This document shows positions 27,179 through 36,423 of a stretch of DNA of 64,000 bases, piece after piece; within the stretch, counting starts at the first letter, position 1; every line of letters starts with the position of its first letter. The stretch lies in the NCBI GenBank assembly GCA_020630975.1, contig JAHDID010000015.1:56211-120210 (forward strand). The letters are read 5' to 3'. A program made the position numbers and the translations under genes. A model generated the notes under the pieces. That model saw only the letters and a program-made list of their open reading frames with translations, did no database searches and was not told the origin of the DNA. The stretch is from Verrucomicrobiota bacterium (GTDB lineage Bacteria; Verrucomicrobiota; Verrucomicrobiia; Verrucomicrobiales; DEV007).

Positions 27179-29650
27179 CTAGTTTCGGGTGACCGTTTCG
27201 TTCAGGTTGAGGAGGGCACGGCAGACGGCGGTCCAACTCGCTAGCTCCAGTTTATCGATATCGGTAGGAATCGGCGCGATACCATTTTTTAATAACTCAT
27301 CTGCTGAGACAGGCCGCTGCTGATACCCCGACTGAGTCACGGCCAGTAGCTCCGCCATCACGCGCTGCTCATCGGCATCGGGTAGTCGCGAAAGCACAGC
27401 ACGATAGGCAAATGCTAGACGCTGCTCCACCGTATCGCCGCCCTCTATCAGCACTCGAGCGGCAAAGACACGTGCCGCCTCGATAAAGGTCGGGTCATTC
27501 AGCAGTACTAGCGCGGCATTGGGTGTATTCGACCGTGGCCGCTCCGCTGTACACTCCTCACGACTAGGCGCATCCATCGCCTTTAGCATGGGATGGAGAA
27601 ACATCCGCTGCCAGTGGGTATACACTCCACGGCGCCACTGGTTGTCATCGGTCTGGGCCGTGTAGGTCCGCTTGGGAAAATTCAGGTGACGGTAGTAGCC
27701 TGCGGGTTGGTAGGGCTTGGCGCTAGCGCCACCAGTTTCATCCACTAGTAGTCCCGACACGGCTAGGGCATTGTCGCGGATCAGCTCCGCTGGCAGGCGA
27801 TAGCGCGACTGGCGTGCGACTAGTTCATTGTGAGGATCGCGCTCGAGCAAGTCAGGCGCGGCCAGCGATGACTGGCGGTAGGCGCGGCTGGTCACCAGTA
27901 GCTTCACCAGAGCTTTCACATCCCAACCACTATCGACGAAAGATACTGCCAAGCGGTCAAGTAACTCAGGATTGCTCGGCGGCTGCCCCTGCCCGCCAAA
28001 GTCCTCCAGCGAGCGCGAGATACCGGTGCCAAAGTAGAGATACCAAAACCGATTGGCGAAGACTCTAGCGGTGAGCCCACCGACACCCTGATCCGCATCG
28101 ACTAGCCAGTTTGCCAAATCCAGTCGATCGGCACGCACACCATCTCCCCGGGCTGTCACCTGGCCGAGAAACTCTGGCACTGCCGGTAGCACCACCTCGC
28201 CACTATCGTCCTGCCAGTTGCCACGCGGTAGCACCCGAGTCGTGCGCGGCTTTTGCGCCACGGTTATCATTGTCAGGCGCCCCTGCTGTTCCAACTGGTC
28301 GCGCTGCTTGCGTAGTTTTCGATAGTTATTCAGTTTCTCTATATCGACCAGTTCTGCGATCGCTTTATCGATAGACTCTAGTTTGGCTTTTAGTTCGACT
28401 TGCTTCTCCCCTTTCGCTTTCTTCGCTGCAGCTGCGGTCTTTTGCCTATCGCTATCTAGCTTGGTTAGCTGCTTTTGGGTATCTGCGGGAAGCGCGGTTT
28501 TGATCGCGGCATCGAGCCTGGCGATCTCGCTCTCTTGTTCCTTGGTGAATATGCGGATCTCGGGCGGTCGCTTAGTAGGCAAAACATTTCCAGTAAAGCC
28601 TCGATCGGCGATGTCTGCGAAAAACGCTGCCATGGTGTAGTGGTCTTTGATCGTGTAGGGATCGTATTTGTGGTCGTGACACTGAGCACAGCCGACCGTA
28701 GCCCCCATCCACACAGCCGATACATTGCGCACCCGATCGGCGGCATAGATGGCATCGTATTCCTTTAGCTGCAGGCCACCCTCGTGCGTGGTTTGTAGCA
28801 GGCGATTGTAGCCAGAGGCGACGCGCTGCGCCGTAGTCGCATCTGGCAGCAGATCACCCGCTAGCTGCTCGCGGGTAAATTGGTCAAACGGCATATTGGC
28901 ATTCAGAGCAGCGATCACCCAGTCGCGATACGGCGAAATATTGTGATCCTGATCGCCATGATAACCCACCGTGTCGGCATAGCGCACTAGGTCTAGCCAA
29001 TACATCGCCAAACGCTCGCCAAAGTGAGGCGAAGCGATCAGGTCGTCGACGACTGCATCGAGAGTTTTTTGCCCCGAGACAAAAGCCTCTACCTGGTCGG
29101 GTGTAGGCGGCAACCCTGTCAGATCGAAGTGCAAGCGCCGCAGCAGAGTCACCGGATCAGCATCGGGAGATGGCTCTAGCCCCTCATCCTCCAGTCTAGC
29201 CAGCACAAAGCGATCGACCCAGTTCAACGACCATCCCGCGTCCGCTACCTCTGGTGCGGGATGTGCCTGAGGTTTTACGTAAGCCCAAGGCTCGGAATAC
29301 TCCGCCCCCTGCTCGATCCAGCGCCGCAGGATATCGATCTCTTCCGGCTTCAGCGTCTTGTGCGATTTCTCTGGCGGCATCGGGTCGTCTTTGTCCAGTA
29401 TGCGATACATGAACTCGCTCTCCTCTGGATCGCCCGGCACGATCGCTGCATAGCCACCGAGGTCCGCCAGCGCCCCTTCTGCAGTATCCAATCGAAGGTC
29501 CGCCCCACGCTCGTGCTCATCTGGCCCATGGCAAAAGAAGCATTTGTCAGATAGGATCGGGCGCACATCGCGATTAAAATCCAGCTCGGGCTCCGCAGCA
29601 GAGCTCAAGCATGGCAATATCGAGAAGGCGATGACAAGTGGCAACCTCAT
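27179..29650 (-). CDS. PSCyt1-DUF1549-DUF1553 exported cytochrome-like protein
   Basis: The 823-residue protein starts with a Sec signal peptide (MRLPLVIAFSILPCLSSA). A cytochrome-like domain follows with CFFCHGPDE (C37, C40, H41) and MPPEKSH, which may supply the axial methionine. DUF1549 (about 140-345) has WVDRFVLARLEDEGLEPSP, LRRLHFDLTGLPPTPD, LDLVRYADT and a second haem-like CAQCHDHKYDP. A Lys/Ala-rich helical segment lies near 390-450, probably a coiled coil. DUF1553 occupies the C-terminal third (ANRFWYLYFGTGIS, DFGGQGQPPSNPELLDRLA). It probably acts outside the cytoplasm with the DUF1501 protein encoded next to it. The activity is not known. Confidence 0.9.
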   Translation of the reverse strand: MRLPLVIAFSILPCLSSAAEPELDFNRDVRPILSDKCFFCHGPDEHERGADLRLDTAEGALADLGGYAAIVPGDPEESEFMYRILDKDDPMPPEKSHKTLKPEEIDILRRWIEQGAEYSEPWAYVKPQAHPAPEVADAGWSLNWVDRFVLARLEDEGLEPSPDADPVTLLRRLHFDLTGLPPTPDQVEAFVSGQKTLDAVVDDLIASPHFGERLAMYWLDLVRYADTVGYHGDQDHNISPYRDWVIAALNANMPFDQFTREQLAGDLLPDATTAQRVASGYNRLLQTTHEGGLQLKEYDAIYAADRVRNVSAVWMGATVGCAQCHDHKYDPYTIKDHYTMAAFFADIADRGFTGNVLPTKRPPEIRIFTKEQESEIARLDAAIKTALPADTQKQLTKLDSDRQKTAAAAKKAKGEKQVELKAKLESIDKAIAELVDIEKLNNYRKLRKQRDQLEQQGRLTMITVAQKPRTTRVLPRGNWQDDSGEVVLPAVPEFLGQVTARGDGVRADRLDLANWLVDADQGVGGLTARVFANRFWYLYFGTGISRSLEDFGGQGQPPSNPELLDRLAVSFVDSGWDVKALVKLLVTSRAYRQSSLAAPDLLERDPHNELVARQSRYRLPAELIRDNALAVSGLLVDETGGASAKPYQPAGYYRHLNFPKRTYTAQTDDNQWRRGVYTHWQRMFLHPMLKAMDAPSREECTAERPRSNTPNAALVLLNDPTFIEAARVFAARVLIEGGDTVEQRLAFAYRAVLSRLPDADEQRVMAELLAVTQSGYQQRPVSADELLKNGIAPIPTDIDKLELASWTAVCRALLNLNETVTRN

Positions 29651-29734
29651 AGCGGCGTAACTTGCTCCAGAAGGCAGCTCACCGCCAATGAAACCCCACC
29701 GAGAATACGGAAAAAAACATCATAAGACCTTTTC

Positions 29735-30037
29735 GAGTGATGAACGAATGGCGAGAGTAAAGCGCACAGATAAGCAAGTAGTTCTAGCACCCCGCTGGGG
29801 TGCAGCTAGGCAGTTTGGGAACCCGGCGGCTGCGCTACGCTTACCACCGGCTAACATCTGCCAGTCCCTCTGGGACTAAGTGCGCCCCGGAGGGGCGAAG
29901 AGATAGTAGCCCGGGGTGAAACCCCGGTGCCCCCCCCTTAAAATACTTACCACCCCGGCGGGGTGGTAGAAGCGCCCCTATCGACATAAGATATTCCGAT
30001 TCAATGTAGAGGTTTTTAGGAGTTATGTGGAGGTCTG
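29735..30037. mobile_element. Hairpin-rich repeat element, copy B (inverted)
   Basis: This copy is the reverse complement of the element at 62 kb. It contains perfect hairpins such as taccaccccggcggggtggta (29948 on), gcaccccgctggggtgc, cgccccggaggggcg and agtccctctgggact. The right end, ggagttatgtggaggtctg (30019-30037), matches the terminal repeat of the other copies. The left end has lost it: similarity starts near gaacgaatggcgagagtaaa at about 29742. The element occupies most of the 445-base gap between the DUF1549 gene and the pseudopilin-like gene. Confidence 0.65.
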
Positions 30038-30095
30038 ACGCTTAGCCCAACGCCATAGCGGGATTTGCGAAAATTCCGACTCCACAGGCCCGGAT

Positions 30096-30710
30096 CTACT
30101 GCGCATCTATCACCACATCATCACCACTCCAGAGCTTGCCATCTGGCCCGAGTGAGCGAATGCCTATCTCCTGCCCCGATATCGGATGGAAGTAGTAGGG
30201 CGATCCCCAGCGATCTAGGAGCTCACCTGTGACTGATACCTTGCTGTGACTATGGGGTATGAATATCAGGTGCATGGGATTTTTGCCCAGCAGCTGTAGT
30301 GTCAGCTCGCGATTTTCCGAGCCGACTGGTACTCGACCAAAGGCCCATTGGTAACTCTGAAATAACTGATCCACTACCTGCAGATCTTGAATCACAGTCT
30401 GCTCTACCTCTAGTCGAGACGATACCTTTATCGCAGCATTGTGCTCATTGTAGCCATCGTCACGATGGTTCAGGCGCGGGTCCCTAGAGACAACGGGCTT
30501 CTCTCTGCGTGGAGGTGGGAGGATAACTTGCTGCCACGGTGGTGGCGTCGCCTGAGGATGGCGTGTGGGTGAAAGGTGCTCGACCTCTACAGGTTTAGGT
30601 GCTGCTGGCTGCTCTGCTACTGGCTCCGGTGATGCCTTGAATTTAAGAAAGACAACCATCGCCCCTATGATGATGAGAACCACGACTAACAGTAAACGTT
30701 TAGCAGACAT
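30096..30710 (-). CDS. Membrane-anchored pseudopilin-like protein
   Basis: The 204-residue protein has one N-terminal membrane helix (LLLVVVLIIIGAMVVFLKF), a proline-rich stretch (about 28-75) and a C-terminal domain. The end, LLDRWGSPYYFHPISG, followed by IGIRSLGPDGKLWSGDDVV, is the pattern of the GspG/type II secretion pseudopilin C-terminus, including the calcium-loop-like G-DG-x-GDD part. The usual prepilin cleavage site (G-FTLIE) is missing, so it is anchored by an uncleaved helix. It starts 5 bases after the stop of a DUF1501 gene and ends the DUF1800-DUF1501 operon. Confidence 0.65.
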   Translation of the reverse strand: MSAKRLLLVVVLIIIGAMVVFLKFKASPEPVAEQPAAPKPVEVEHLSPTRHPQATPPPWQQVILPPPRREKPVVSRDPRLNHRDDGYNEHNAAIKVSSRLEVEQTVIQDLQVVDQLFQSYQWAFGRVPVGSENRELTLQLLGKNPMHLIFIPHSHSKVSVTGELLDRWGSPYYFHPISGQEIGIRSLGPDGKLWSGDDVVIDAQ

Positions 30711-30715
30711 ACGTA

Positions 30716-32302
30716 CTAGGCATTAGCCAAAAAGTCTAACTCCGCCGCCGGACCAGTGGCATTGGAAGCGACAAAGCGGCTGAGATTGGGAAAGATAGTT
30801 GCCATTTCACTAGATCCATAGGAGATGCCAAACCAATGAGCCAACACCGCCGAGTATTCATCCACCGAGGTGGTAGGTATCCAGCGCCCGCGAGTGCCCT
30901 GTGGCACATCGTCGGCACCACCGACAGCTAGCTCGGGGTAGCCACGACCGTAAAACTGTCCACCATTCACCGCGCCCCCCATGACAAAGGTGTGTGTGCC
31001 CCAGGCATGATCGGTACCAGCATCCTCGGGATCATCACTATTAGCCGTCCAGGTCCGATTGAAGTCAGATGCGGAAAAAAGCGTGACTTGATTGGTATTA
31101 AAAGTCGCATCAGCCAGTGCGATGATGTCGAGACATTCATTGTAGGCGGCTAGGCAATTATCTAGCTGCGCCAAAAGCGGCTCCTGTCCGAGTAGTAGCG
31201 AGGCGTGATTATCGAACCCACCCAGGTCGATAAAGAAGATCTGTCGTGAATTGCCCAGCGCCTCGCGACCCGCTATCATATTCAATATCGCAATGAACTC
31301 CTCTGCCAGACTGGTGCCCCCGACTCCGTGAGCGGCGAATACGGTCTCAAACACCACACTCTCCGAGCTATTGGTATCGGGATTGGTGTAGCTCAGCCCG
31401 TCTTTGATGGAAAAAGCGTTGGCCACTTTGGCCTCGCTCTCGCGTGCGCGGCGCACTGCAGTGTTGTAGCCTTTCTCCAGAATGTGCGCATGTGAATAGG
31501 CCATGATCTCCTCCAGCGCTCTCAGACGCTGCCCAGTCGCATTGGTGCGGTATGAGCCGTCTTCGTTCAGAGCATTGCTGTAGTTACTACCATAGCTCGC
31601 CAAAGAAATCGCCCCTGTCGATGATACGGAGTACTGCGGAATAGAGCCCCCTGGAGATACCATGAATTGGTTATTCCCCGAGGCGGTGATCATCATCGAT
31701 ATCTCGCTATCGGGATTGGAGGTGTCGTTGATCAGATCGGCCACCCTACCGCCCCAGCCTGATGAAAACGCTTTGTCCGAAACCGAGGACATCCACTGCG
31801 TGGTCTGGTCGGAGTGGGAGAATAGCTGAATCGGATGAGCTACCGACTCGTAATTGGCCCGTGTGGTCGGCTCGGCGAGCGTGCCGACATTGGTGACGAA
31901 AGCGGCCTGTCCCGCATTGTACGCTGCGGCCAGCTTAGGCAGTGCGGTATGCAGTCCATACTGCTGATCACCGCTATTCGGCTCATTGATCGCCGTGCCA
32001 GCGGTAGCGATATCGCTCTCGTTGATTTGGATCACCGAGCGGTCCGACTGGTAGGCAGCTTTCTGCGGATTGCTACCGATCGGAATCAGCACATTATTCA
32101 TATCGCAACCGCCCCGTAGAAATAGGCACACGATCGCTTTGTAATCATTACTAATGGTACTGGCCGCAGCCGATTGCATCAGCTTGAGCTGAGATATCGT
32201 ATTCACCAGCGGGCCGATCGTCATCAGTCCACAGGTGCCGGTGCGAATGAAGTTTCGTCGAGAAACACTGGTCAAGATATCGTCTGAAGCATGTTTGGAC
32301 AT
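30716..32302 (-). CDS. DUF1501 protein (COG4102 type) with Tat signal
   Basis: The 528-residue protein carries a twin-arginine signal (VSRRNFIRTGTCGLMTIGP, about residues 13-31). DUF1501/COG4102 blocks are clear: YKAIVCLFLRGGCDMNNVLIP, YGLHTALPKLAAAYNAGQAA, IFFIDLGGFDNHASLL, VTLFSASDFNRTW and GTDHAWGTHTFVMGGAVNGG. It is the longer version of the family, which typically pairs with DUF1800. The DUF1800 gene ends 30 bases upstream and a pseudopilin-like gene follows 5 bases downstream, so the three form an operon. The activity is unknown; conserved Asp/His residues suggest a metal site. Confidence 0.9.
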   Translation of the reverse strand: MSKHASDDILTSVSRRNFIRTGTCGLMTIGPLVNTISQLKLMQSAAASTISNDYKAIVCLFLRGGCDMNNVLIPIGSNPQKAAYQSDRSVIQINESDIATAGTAINEPNSGDQQYGLHTALPKLAAAYNAGQAAFVTNVGTLAEPTTRANYESVAHPIQLFSHSDQTTQWMSSVSDKAFSSGWGGRVADLINDTSNPDSEISMMITASGNNQFMVSPGGSIPQYSVSSTGAISLASYGSNYSNALNEDGSYRTNATGQRLRALEEIMAYSHAHILEKGYNTAVRRARESEAKVANAFSIKDGLSYTNPDTNSSESVVFETVFAAHGVGGTSLAEEFIAILNMIAGREALGNSRQIFFIDLGGFDNHASLLLGQEPLLAQLDNCLAAYNECLDIIALADATFNTNQVTLFSASDFNRTWTANSDDPEDAGTDHAWGTHTFVMGGAVNGGQFYGRGYPELAVGGADDVPQGTRGRWIPTTSVDEYSAVLAHWFGISYGSSEMATIFPNLSRFVASNATGPAAELDFLANA

Positions 32303-32332
32303 AGTGAGTCGCGGTAAGAAATTTTTTGAGAT

Positions 32333-35300
32333 CTACTTCCGGATCATAAACTCGGGCGTGAAAGTGATCATATAGATCGCATCGGCGGCTTTCTGACGGC
32401 GACTGGTCTCGCCACTGGAGCCGTAGGGATCGCCCCAGGCACCCAGCGCATCGATGATCGATTCGCGCGGATTACGCAGACCGGTATCGACACCAGGGGT
32501 ATGGGGATCGTCATTATCACTAGCATCGTAGGGGTATTTCTCTTTGAGCAGACCAAAGGTCAATCGCATGTCTAGCGCATCCACTAGTGCCTCATCGGCT
32601 AGCGACTCGCTAGTTCGATCGCTGGTCGCCGTAGGCGGAGTAGATGGATACAGAGCATCGGTCAGTAGATCGACCGGCAGCTGTGTGCTGTCGTTTCGAT
32701 CTACATCGGCGCTATTACTAGTGCCAAAAGCGATTTGCTGATTCGCCGAGTCGCCACTCAATCGAGTGCCACGGTGACCGCCAAGACTAGCAGACTCACG
32801 CACAGCGTAATTCCGAGCCAAGGTCTGCAGGTAGTTGATATTGCGCACCACATCGGTGTCATTGATCAGCTGCATCTCTGGAGCGACTAGCCCTGCGGCT
32901 GCGATCTCGCCGCCGGGGCTAAAGTCTGGCTGATACCAATTGAATACCGTCGGCTGGTAGTGTATATCGATCTGTAGGCCCGACGAGCCAGAGCCGGTGG
33001 GTGCGGCCTGCTGAAAGCGGAAATTCCGCTGGTGGTTATCGATCTGACTCGCGGGATAGTCGAAAGTCTCCAGATAGAGATTTGGATTCGATGAGAGCGA
33101 GTAATCGCCTACGGCATAATCGTAGGGGTAGGCACTGGTATCTGCCTCGGTCATCGGCACACGGGTGATGGCTTCCAGATTTCGGTGGATCTGTATATAG
33201 GCCTCCAGCGGATTTTTCTTTAGACCAAAGGTGGTGTTATTGATATCAAACACACGTGCCTCGGGATCGAGCAGTATCGCCTTCACCGCAGTGAGCATAT
33301 TCCCCTCAGAGTCTTTGAAAGCTCGCGACACACGGTGCAGGTAGTCTTTGGATGGATTCGATGTGGTGAATCGCTGGATCAAACGGCGACAGATAAACGC
33401 AGGAGTCGAGCCATGACTATTGATTCCATCGTAGTCTGGGCTGCCATCGCCCGGTGCACCCGCCAGCCAGTCTATGGCATCCTCCAGGTCCTGCTGAGCG
33501 AGCTGCTCTAGCGTCGCGTCCGGCGTATTCTCCACATCCACACCTGTGTAATTGGTAATCTGCTTACCACCGACGATAGTTTTGATCGCAGAGGTATCGT
33601 GATACTCTGGGAACATCTTCATCGGATAGTAGTAGGCGACATCGCCGAAGTCACTTTGATTCAGATTGGTGTCAAAATTGGTATTGTCAGGCAGTGAATC
33701 GTAAGTAGCCGATGGGCCACCCCAGTCGGTCGGCACACCAAAGGAGCTATTCTTAGAATAGGACTGGCCGGTCAGGATCTTGGCTAGTTCTTTGATATCA
33801 TCATTATCATAGGTCGGTAGCGGGCTGCCATCTGCACCCAGTTTGAGCGAGCCATCCTCCCACTGCTCGAATAGGCCGACCGAGAATAGCTGCATATTCT
33901 CCCGTGCCAGATTCTCATCGGCAAAGACGTCGGGCTCGCCATCGCCATTTAGATCGGCCTCGCGCTGGTTCATCAGGCTCGATAGCCAGTTGCCCATGAT
34001 CGGGCTGTTATTCACATAGCCGAGTAGATCTCGGTAGTGGGAGAATGCTTTGGCATTAAGCTGGTCAGTGTAGTTCAGAAAAGCCAGGCGCTGACTCTCT
34101 ACCTCCCCAGTGACGGCGCTGACGACTAGGATCTGCTGCAGTGAGTAGCCTAGCTTTTGGCGCAGCTGGTCATGTGCATTCAGCATAGGCATCCAGCTAG
34201 CTGTGCGTCGCTCCCCGCGATTGGGAGTATCGAGCCGGTTCATCGAAGACAGCTGCTGCTGATAGCCATCCATCGGGAAAGGCTGGTTCATCACCCATTT
34301 CTCTGAGTCGGGATCGGAGCGATCTACCGATGGCCACGTGGTAGGTAGAGTCGGGGTGGATACCGCGACATTGCCTATCGTGGCACCAGGATTGCGACTC
34401 GGGTCGAAGTGCCCGCCGTTCACCAGTAGCTGCCAATTGTCCGCCAAATGATAGTCGACCATGTAGGTCTGATCCAGGGCCACCTGCGCATCGATCCACG
34501 CCTCGAAGGCAGTGATCCGGTGGTAGCTCGGATCCGATAGCCGCTGTGTCTCGATAGACGAGAGTAGAGCCGCGACATCACCCTCCGTGCCGCCGAATGT
34601 GGATTGATCGAGAAAGCGACGCACCTCGCGCTCTAGCTCGACGCCCGTCAGTAGAGGAAAGTCAGCCGAGCCGGGGGTAGCGGCAGGTGTCGGCTCTCCA
34701 GGAGGATTGGGCGAGCCATCGGTGGGAGTCAAGAAAGCCCAGATCTCTCCAGCGGGGTTTAGGATGGTATGGATATTCAGGTATAGCGGGGTCTCGCTAT
34801 TTTGAGCAAATAGCGAATCGATAATCACCTGCCTAGACGCGCTACCACCACCGCTGGGTACGGCACCCGCCGATAGCGTGAGATCCCAGGGATAGTCATC
34901 GAGTGGTCCATTTAGCGGATCGCTCACCTCGTCATACGGGATCTCGGTGATGGCATAGACGATGTCGCCAGGGCTAGGGCCGGCATTGGATTTGTGCACA
35001 TGGGCATCCTGCTGCGGTGTGGTCAGATTGGAGAAACTGCTAGTGATCGTCAGGCTGCGTCTTGAGCCATTGATCTTTGCCGAGACATACCCAGTGCCAT
35101 CCGTCGCCTCCACAGCCCGGCCATCGCGGCTAAAGGCTCCGACGAAGATGATGTCATTCTGCGGATCATCCGGGCGATCGAGTATCTGTATGCTCGCCCC
35201 ATTAGTCGCACCCAGGCTGTAGGAGCCATCGCCAGGTGCAGCGGCAGCCAGATTGAGCGTCTCGGGGTACTCGTAGATACCATCGTCGACTGCTTTGATG

Positions 35301-36271
35301 GTGATGCGCCGCTCGGTCTGCTGATAGGCAAACTCGATCGGTCCTGTGATCAATTGGTCATTCTCGTCGTAAAGCTGATAGTCGGCTACCTCGGCAGCCT
35401 CGTCGCCAGCCACACCGACTACCATACAGCACTGGCCATTGCACACCACACTAGTGCTCCCGGTGTAGCCTATGCCCATATCGACGAGTGATAATGAAAA
35501 AGGCACCACACCCGTGCGAGTGATCAACACCTCGCCGTGGTCATCTCCCACTAGCGGCGCATTATTCTCAAACGCACAGCGATCACTCGACACCACCGTC
35601 ACTACTGGGCTAGAGATCTGTCCACCATCGGCCCAGGCGATGAGAAAGTCAGCATCGTTGATACCGGGGCGTGTCTCGACGAGGGTCGGGTCCAGCCCCC
35701 ACGGCTGCCCCACAGTCTGCTCGGCCCAGTCGGTCAGGCCATCGCCATCTGTATCCACCTCGCTGGCTTCGATTTTGAAAAATCGCTTATCCTCATCGTA
35801 CACCAGCTCGCCCAGATCGACGCCAGAGGCTAGAGTCTGCTCGCTGCCAGTACCTCGGCCAGACACGATCGATCCCGTGCCGTCGGCATTGAGCAGTAGC
35901 GAAAAAACCGAACCATCGCCCACCGCCACAGCACCACCGACAGGCGAAAAAGTAGCATCCACAGCCGTCGCATGCAGGATCTGATAAGCCACCCCTGGCT
36001 GAGTGGCCCAGTCCAGGGCTAGCTCCACCTCTGTAGCCTGAAACATCGTCGCTTTCAGGAAATCAGCCCCATCCCTAGGGTCGGTTCCGGCTAGCGATTC
36101 CTCCAGATTAGTCTGACCATCGCCATCCGTGTCGTCAGTCGACACGAGACCGGCACCGGCGTAGTGCCACTGCCAAGCATCGTCTAGACCATCGTTGTCA
36201 CGGTCTAGAGCGTAGCATGGGATAGTGAAAAGACAGACGAGAAACGAACAAAGGGATGTGGAAAGACTCAT
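32333..36271 (-). CDS. Large DUF1800 protein with calcium-binding, Calx-beta-like and CHRD-like domains
   Basis: The ATG at 36271 gives 1312 residues with a signal peptide (MSLSTSLCSFLVCLFTIPCYA); a TTG at 36307 adds 12 residues and is less likely. Type-3-thrombospondin-like calcium loops follow (DRDNDGLDDAW, DTDGDGQTNLEESLAGTDP, DTDGDGLTDWAE). A Calx-beta-like stretch comes next (RRITIKAVDDGIYEYPETLNL). A CHRD-like domain (about 375-520) has DAHVHKSNAGPSPGDIVYAI and LYLNIHTILNPAGEIWAFL. DUF1800 fills about 545-1312 (VRRFLDQSTFGG, NREADLNGDGEPDVFADENLARENMQLFSVGLFE in pieces, FICRRLIQRFTTSNPS). It is a surface or periplasmic protein and acts with the DUF1501 protein encoded 30 bases downstream. 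No CxxCH motif was found. Confidence 0.85.
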   Translation of the reverse strand: MSLSTSLCSFLVCLFTIPCYALDRDNDGLDDAWQWHYAGAGLVSTDDTDGDGQTNLEESLAGTDPRDGADFLKATMFQATEVELALDWATQPGVAYQILHATAVDATFSPVGGAVAVGDGSVFSLLLNADGTGSIVSGRGTGSEQTLASGVDLGELVYDEDKRFFKIEASEVDTDGDGLTDWAEQTVGQPWGLDPTLVETRPGINDADFLIAWADGGQISSPVVTVVSSDRCAFENNAPLVGDDHGEVLITRTGVVPFSLSLVDMGIGYTGSTSVVCNGQCCMVVGVAGDEAAEVADYQLYDENDQLITGPIEFAYQQTERRITIKAVDDGIYEYPETLNLAAAAPGDGSYSLGATNGASIQILDRPDDPQNDIIFVGAFSRDGRAVEATDGTGYVSAKINGSRRSLTITSSFSNLTTPQQDAHVHKSNAGPSPGDIVYAITEIPYDEVSDPLNGPLDDYPWDLTLSAGAVPSGGGSASRQVIIDSLFAQNSETPLYLNIHTILNPAGEIWAFLTPTDGSPNPPGEPTPAATPGSADFPLLTGVELEREVRRFLDQSTFGGTEGDVAALLSSIETQRLSDPSYHRITAFEAWIDAQVALDQTYMVDYHLADNWQLLVNGGHFDPSRNPGATIGNVAVSTPTLPTTWPSVDRSDPDSEKWVMNQPFPMDGYQQQLSSMNRLDTPNRGERRTASWMPMLNAHDQLRQKLGYSLQQILVVSAVTGEVESQRLAFLNYTDQLNAKAFSHYRDLLGYVNNSPIMGNWLSSLMNQREADLNGDGEPDVFADENLARENMQLFSVGLFEQWEDGSLKLGADGSPLPTYDNDDIKELAKILTGQSYSKNSSFGVPTDWGGPSATYDSLPDNTNFDTNLNQSDFGDVAYYYPMKMFPEYHDTSAIKTIVGGKQITNYTGVDVENTPDATLEQLAQQDLEDAIDWLAGAPGDGSPDYDGINSHGSTPAFICRRLIQRFTTSNPSKDYLHRVSRAFKDSEGNMLTAVKAILLDPEARVFDINNTTFGLKKNPLEAYIQIHRNLEAITRVPMTEADTSAYPYDYAVGDYSLSSNPNLYLETFDYPASQIDNHQRNFRFQQAAPTGSGSSGLQIDIHYQPTVFNWYQPDFSPGGEIAAAGLVAPEMQLINDTDVVRNINYLQTLARNYAVRESASLGGHRGTRLSGDSANQQIAFGTSNSADVDRNDSTQLPVDLLTDALYPSTPPTATSDRTSESLADEALVDALDMRLTFGLLKEKYPYDASDNDDPHTPGVDTGLRNPRESIIDALGAWGDPYGSSGETSRRQKAADAIYMITFTPEFMIRK

Positions 36272-36423
36272 CAAAGATGCATTGATAATCAAGACCAGCC
36301 TGCCCAAAAGGCTAGTGGAATCGGCAGCAAATATGCACCATTAAGCAGGCGCTATTACGCCTTTATCGAAACAGCCTAATCGCTGCGACCGCCTTCAAAA
36401 ATCTAATTATCCGCCCTCTTCTT

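Noticed and set aside
32333..36271. Haem motif in the DUF1800 protein (CNGQCCMVV)
   Set aside because: It is not CxxCH and has no histidine; it lies in the N-terminal part and is more likely a disulfide or metal site.
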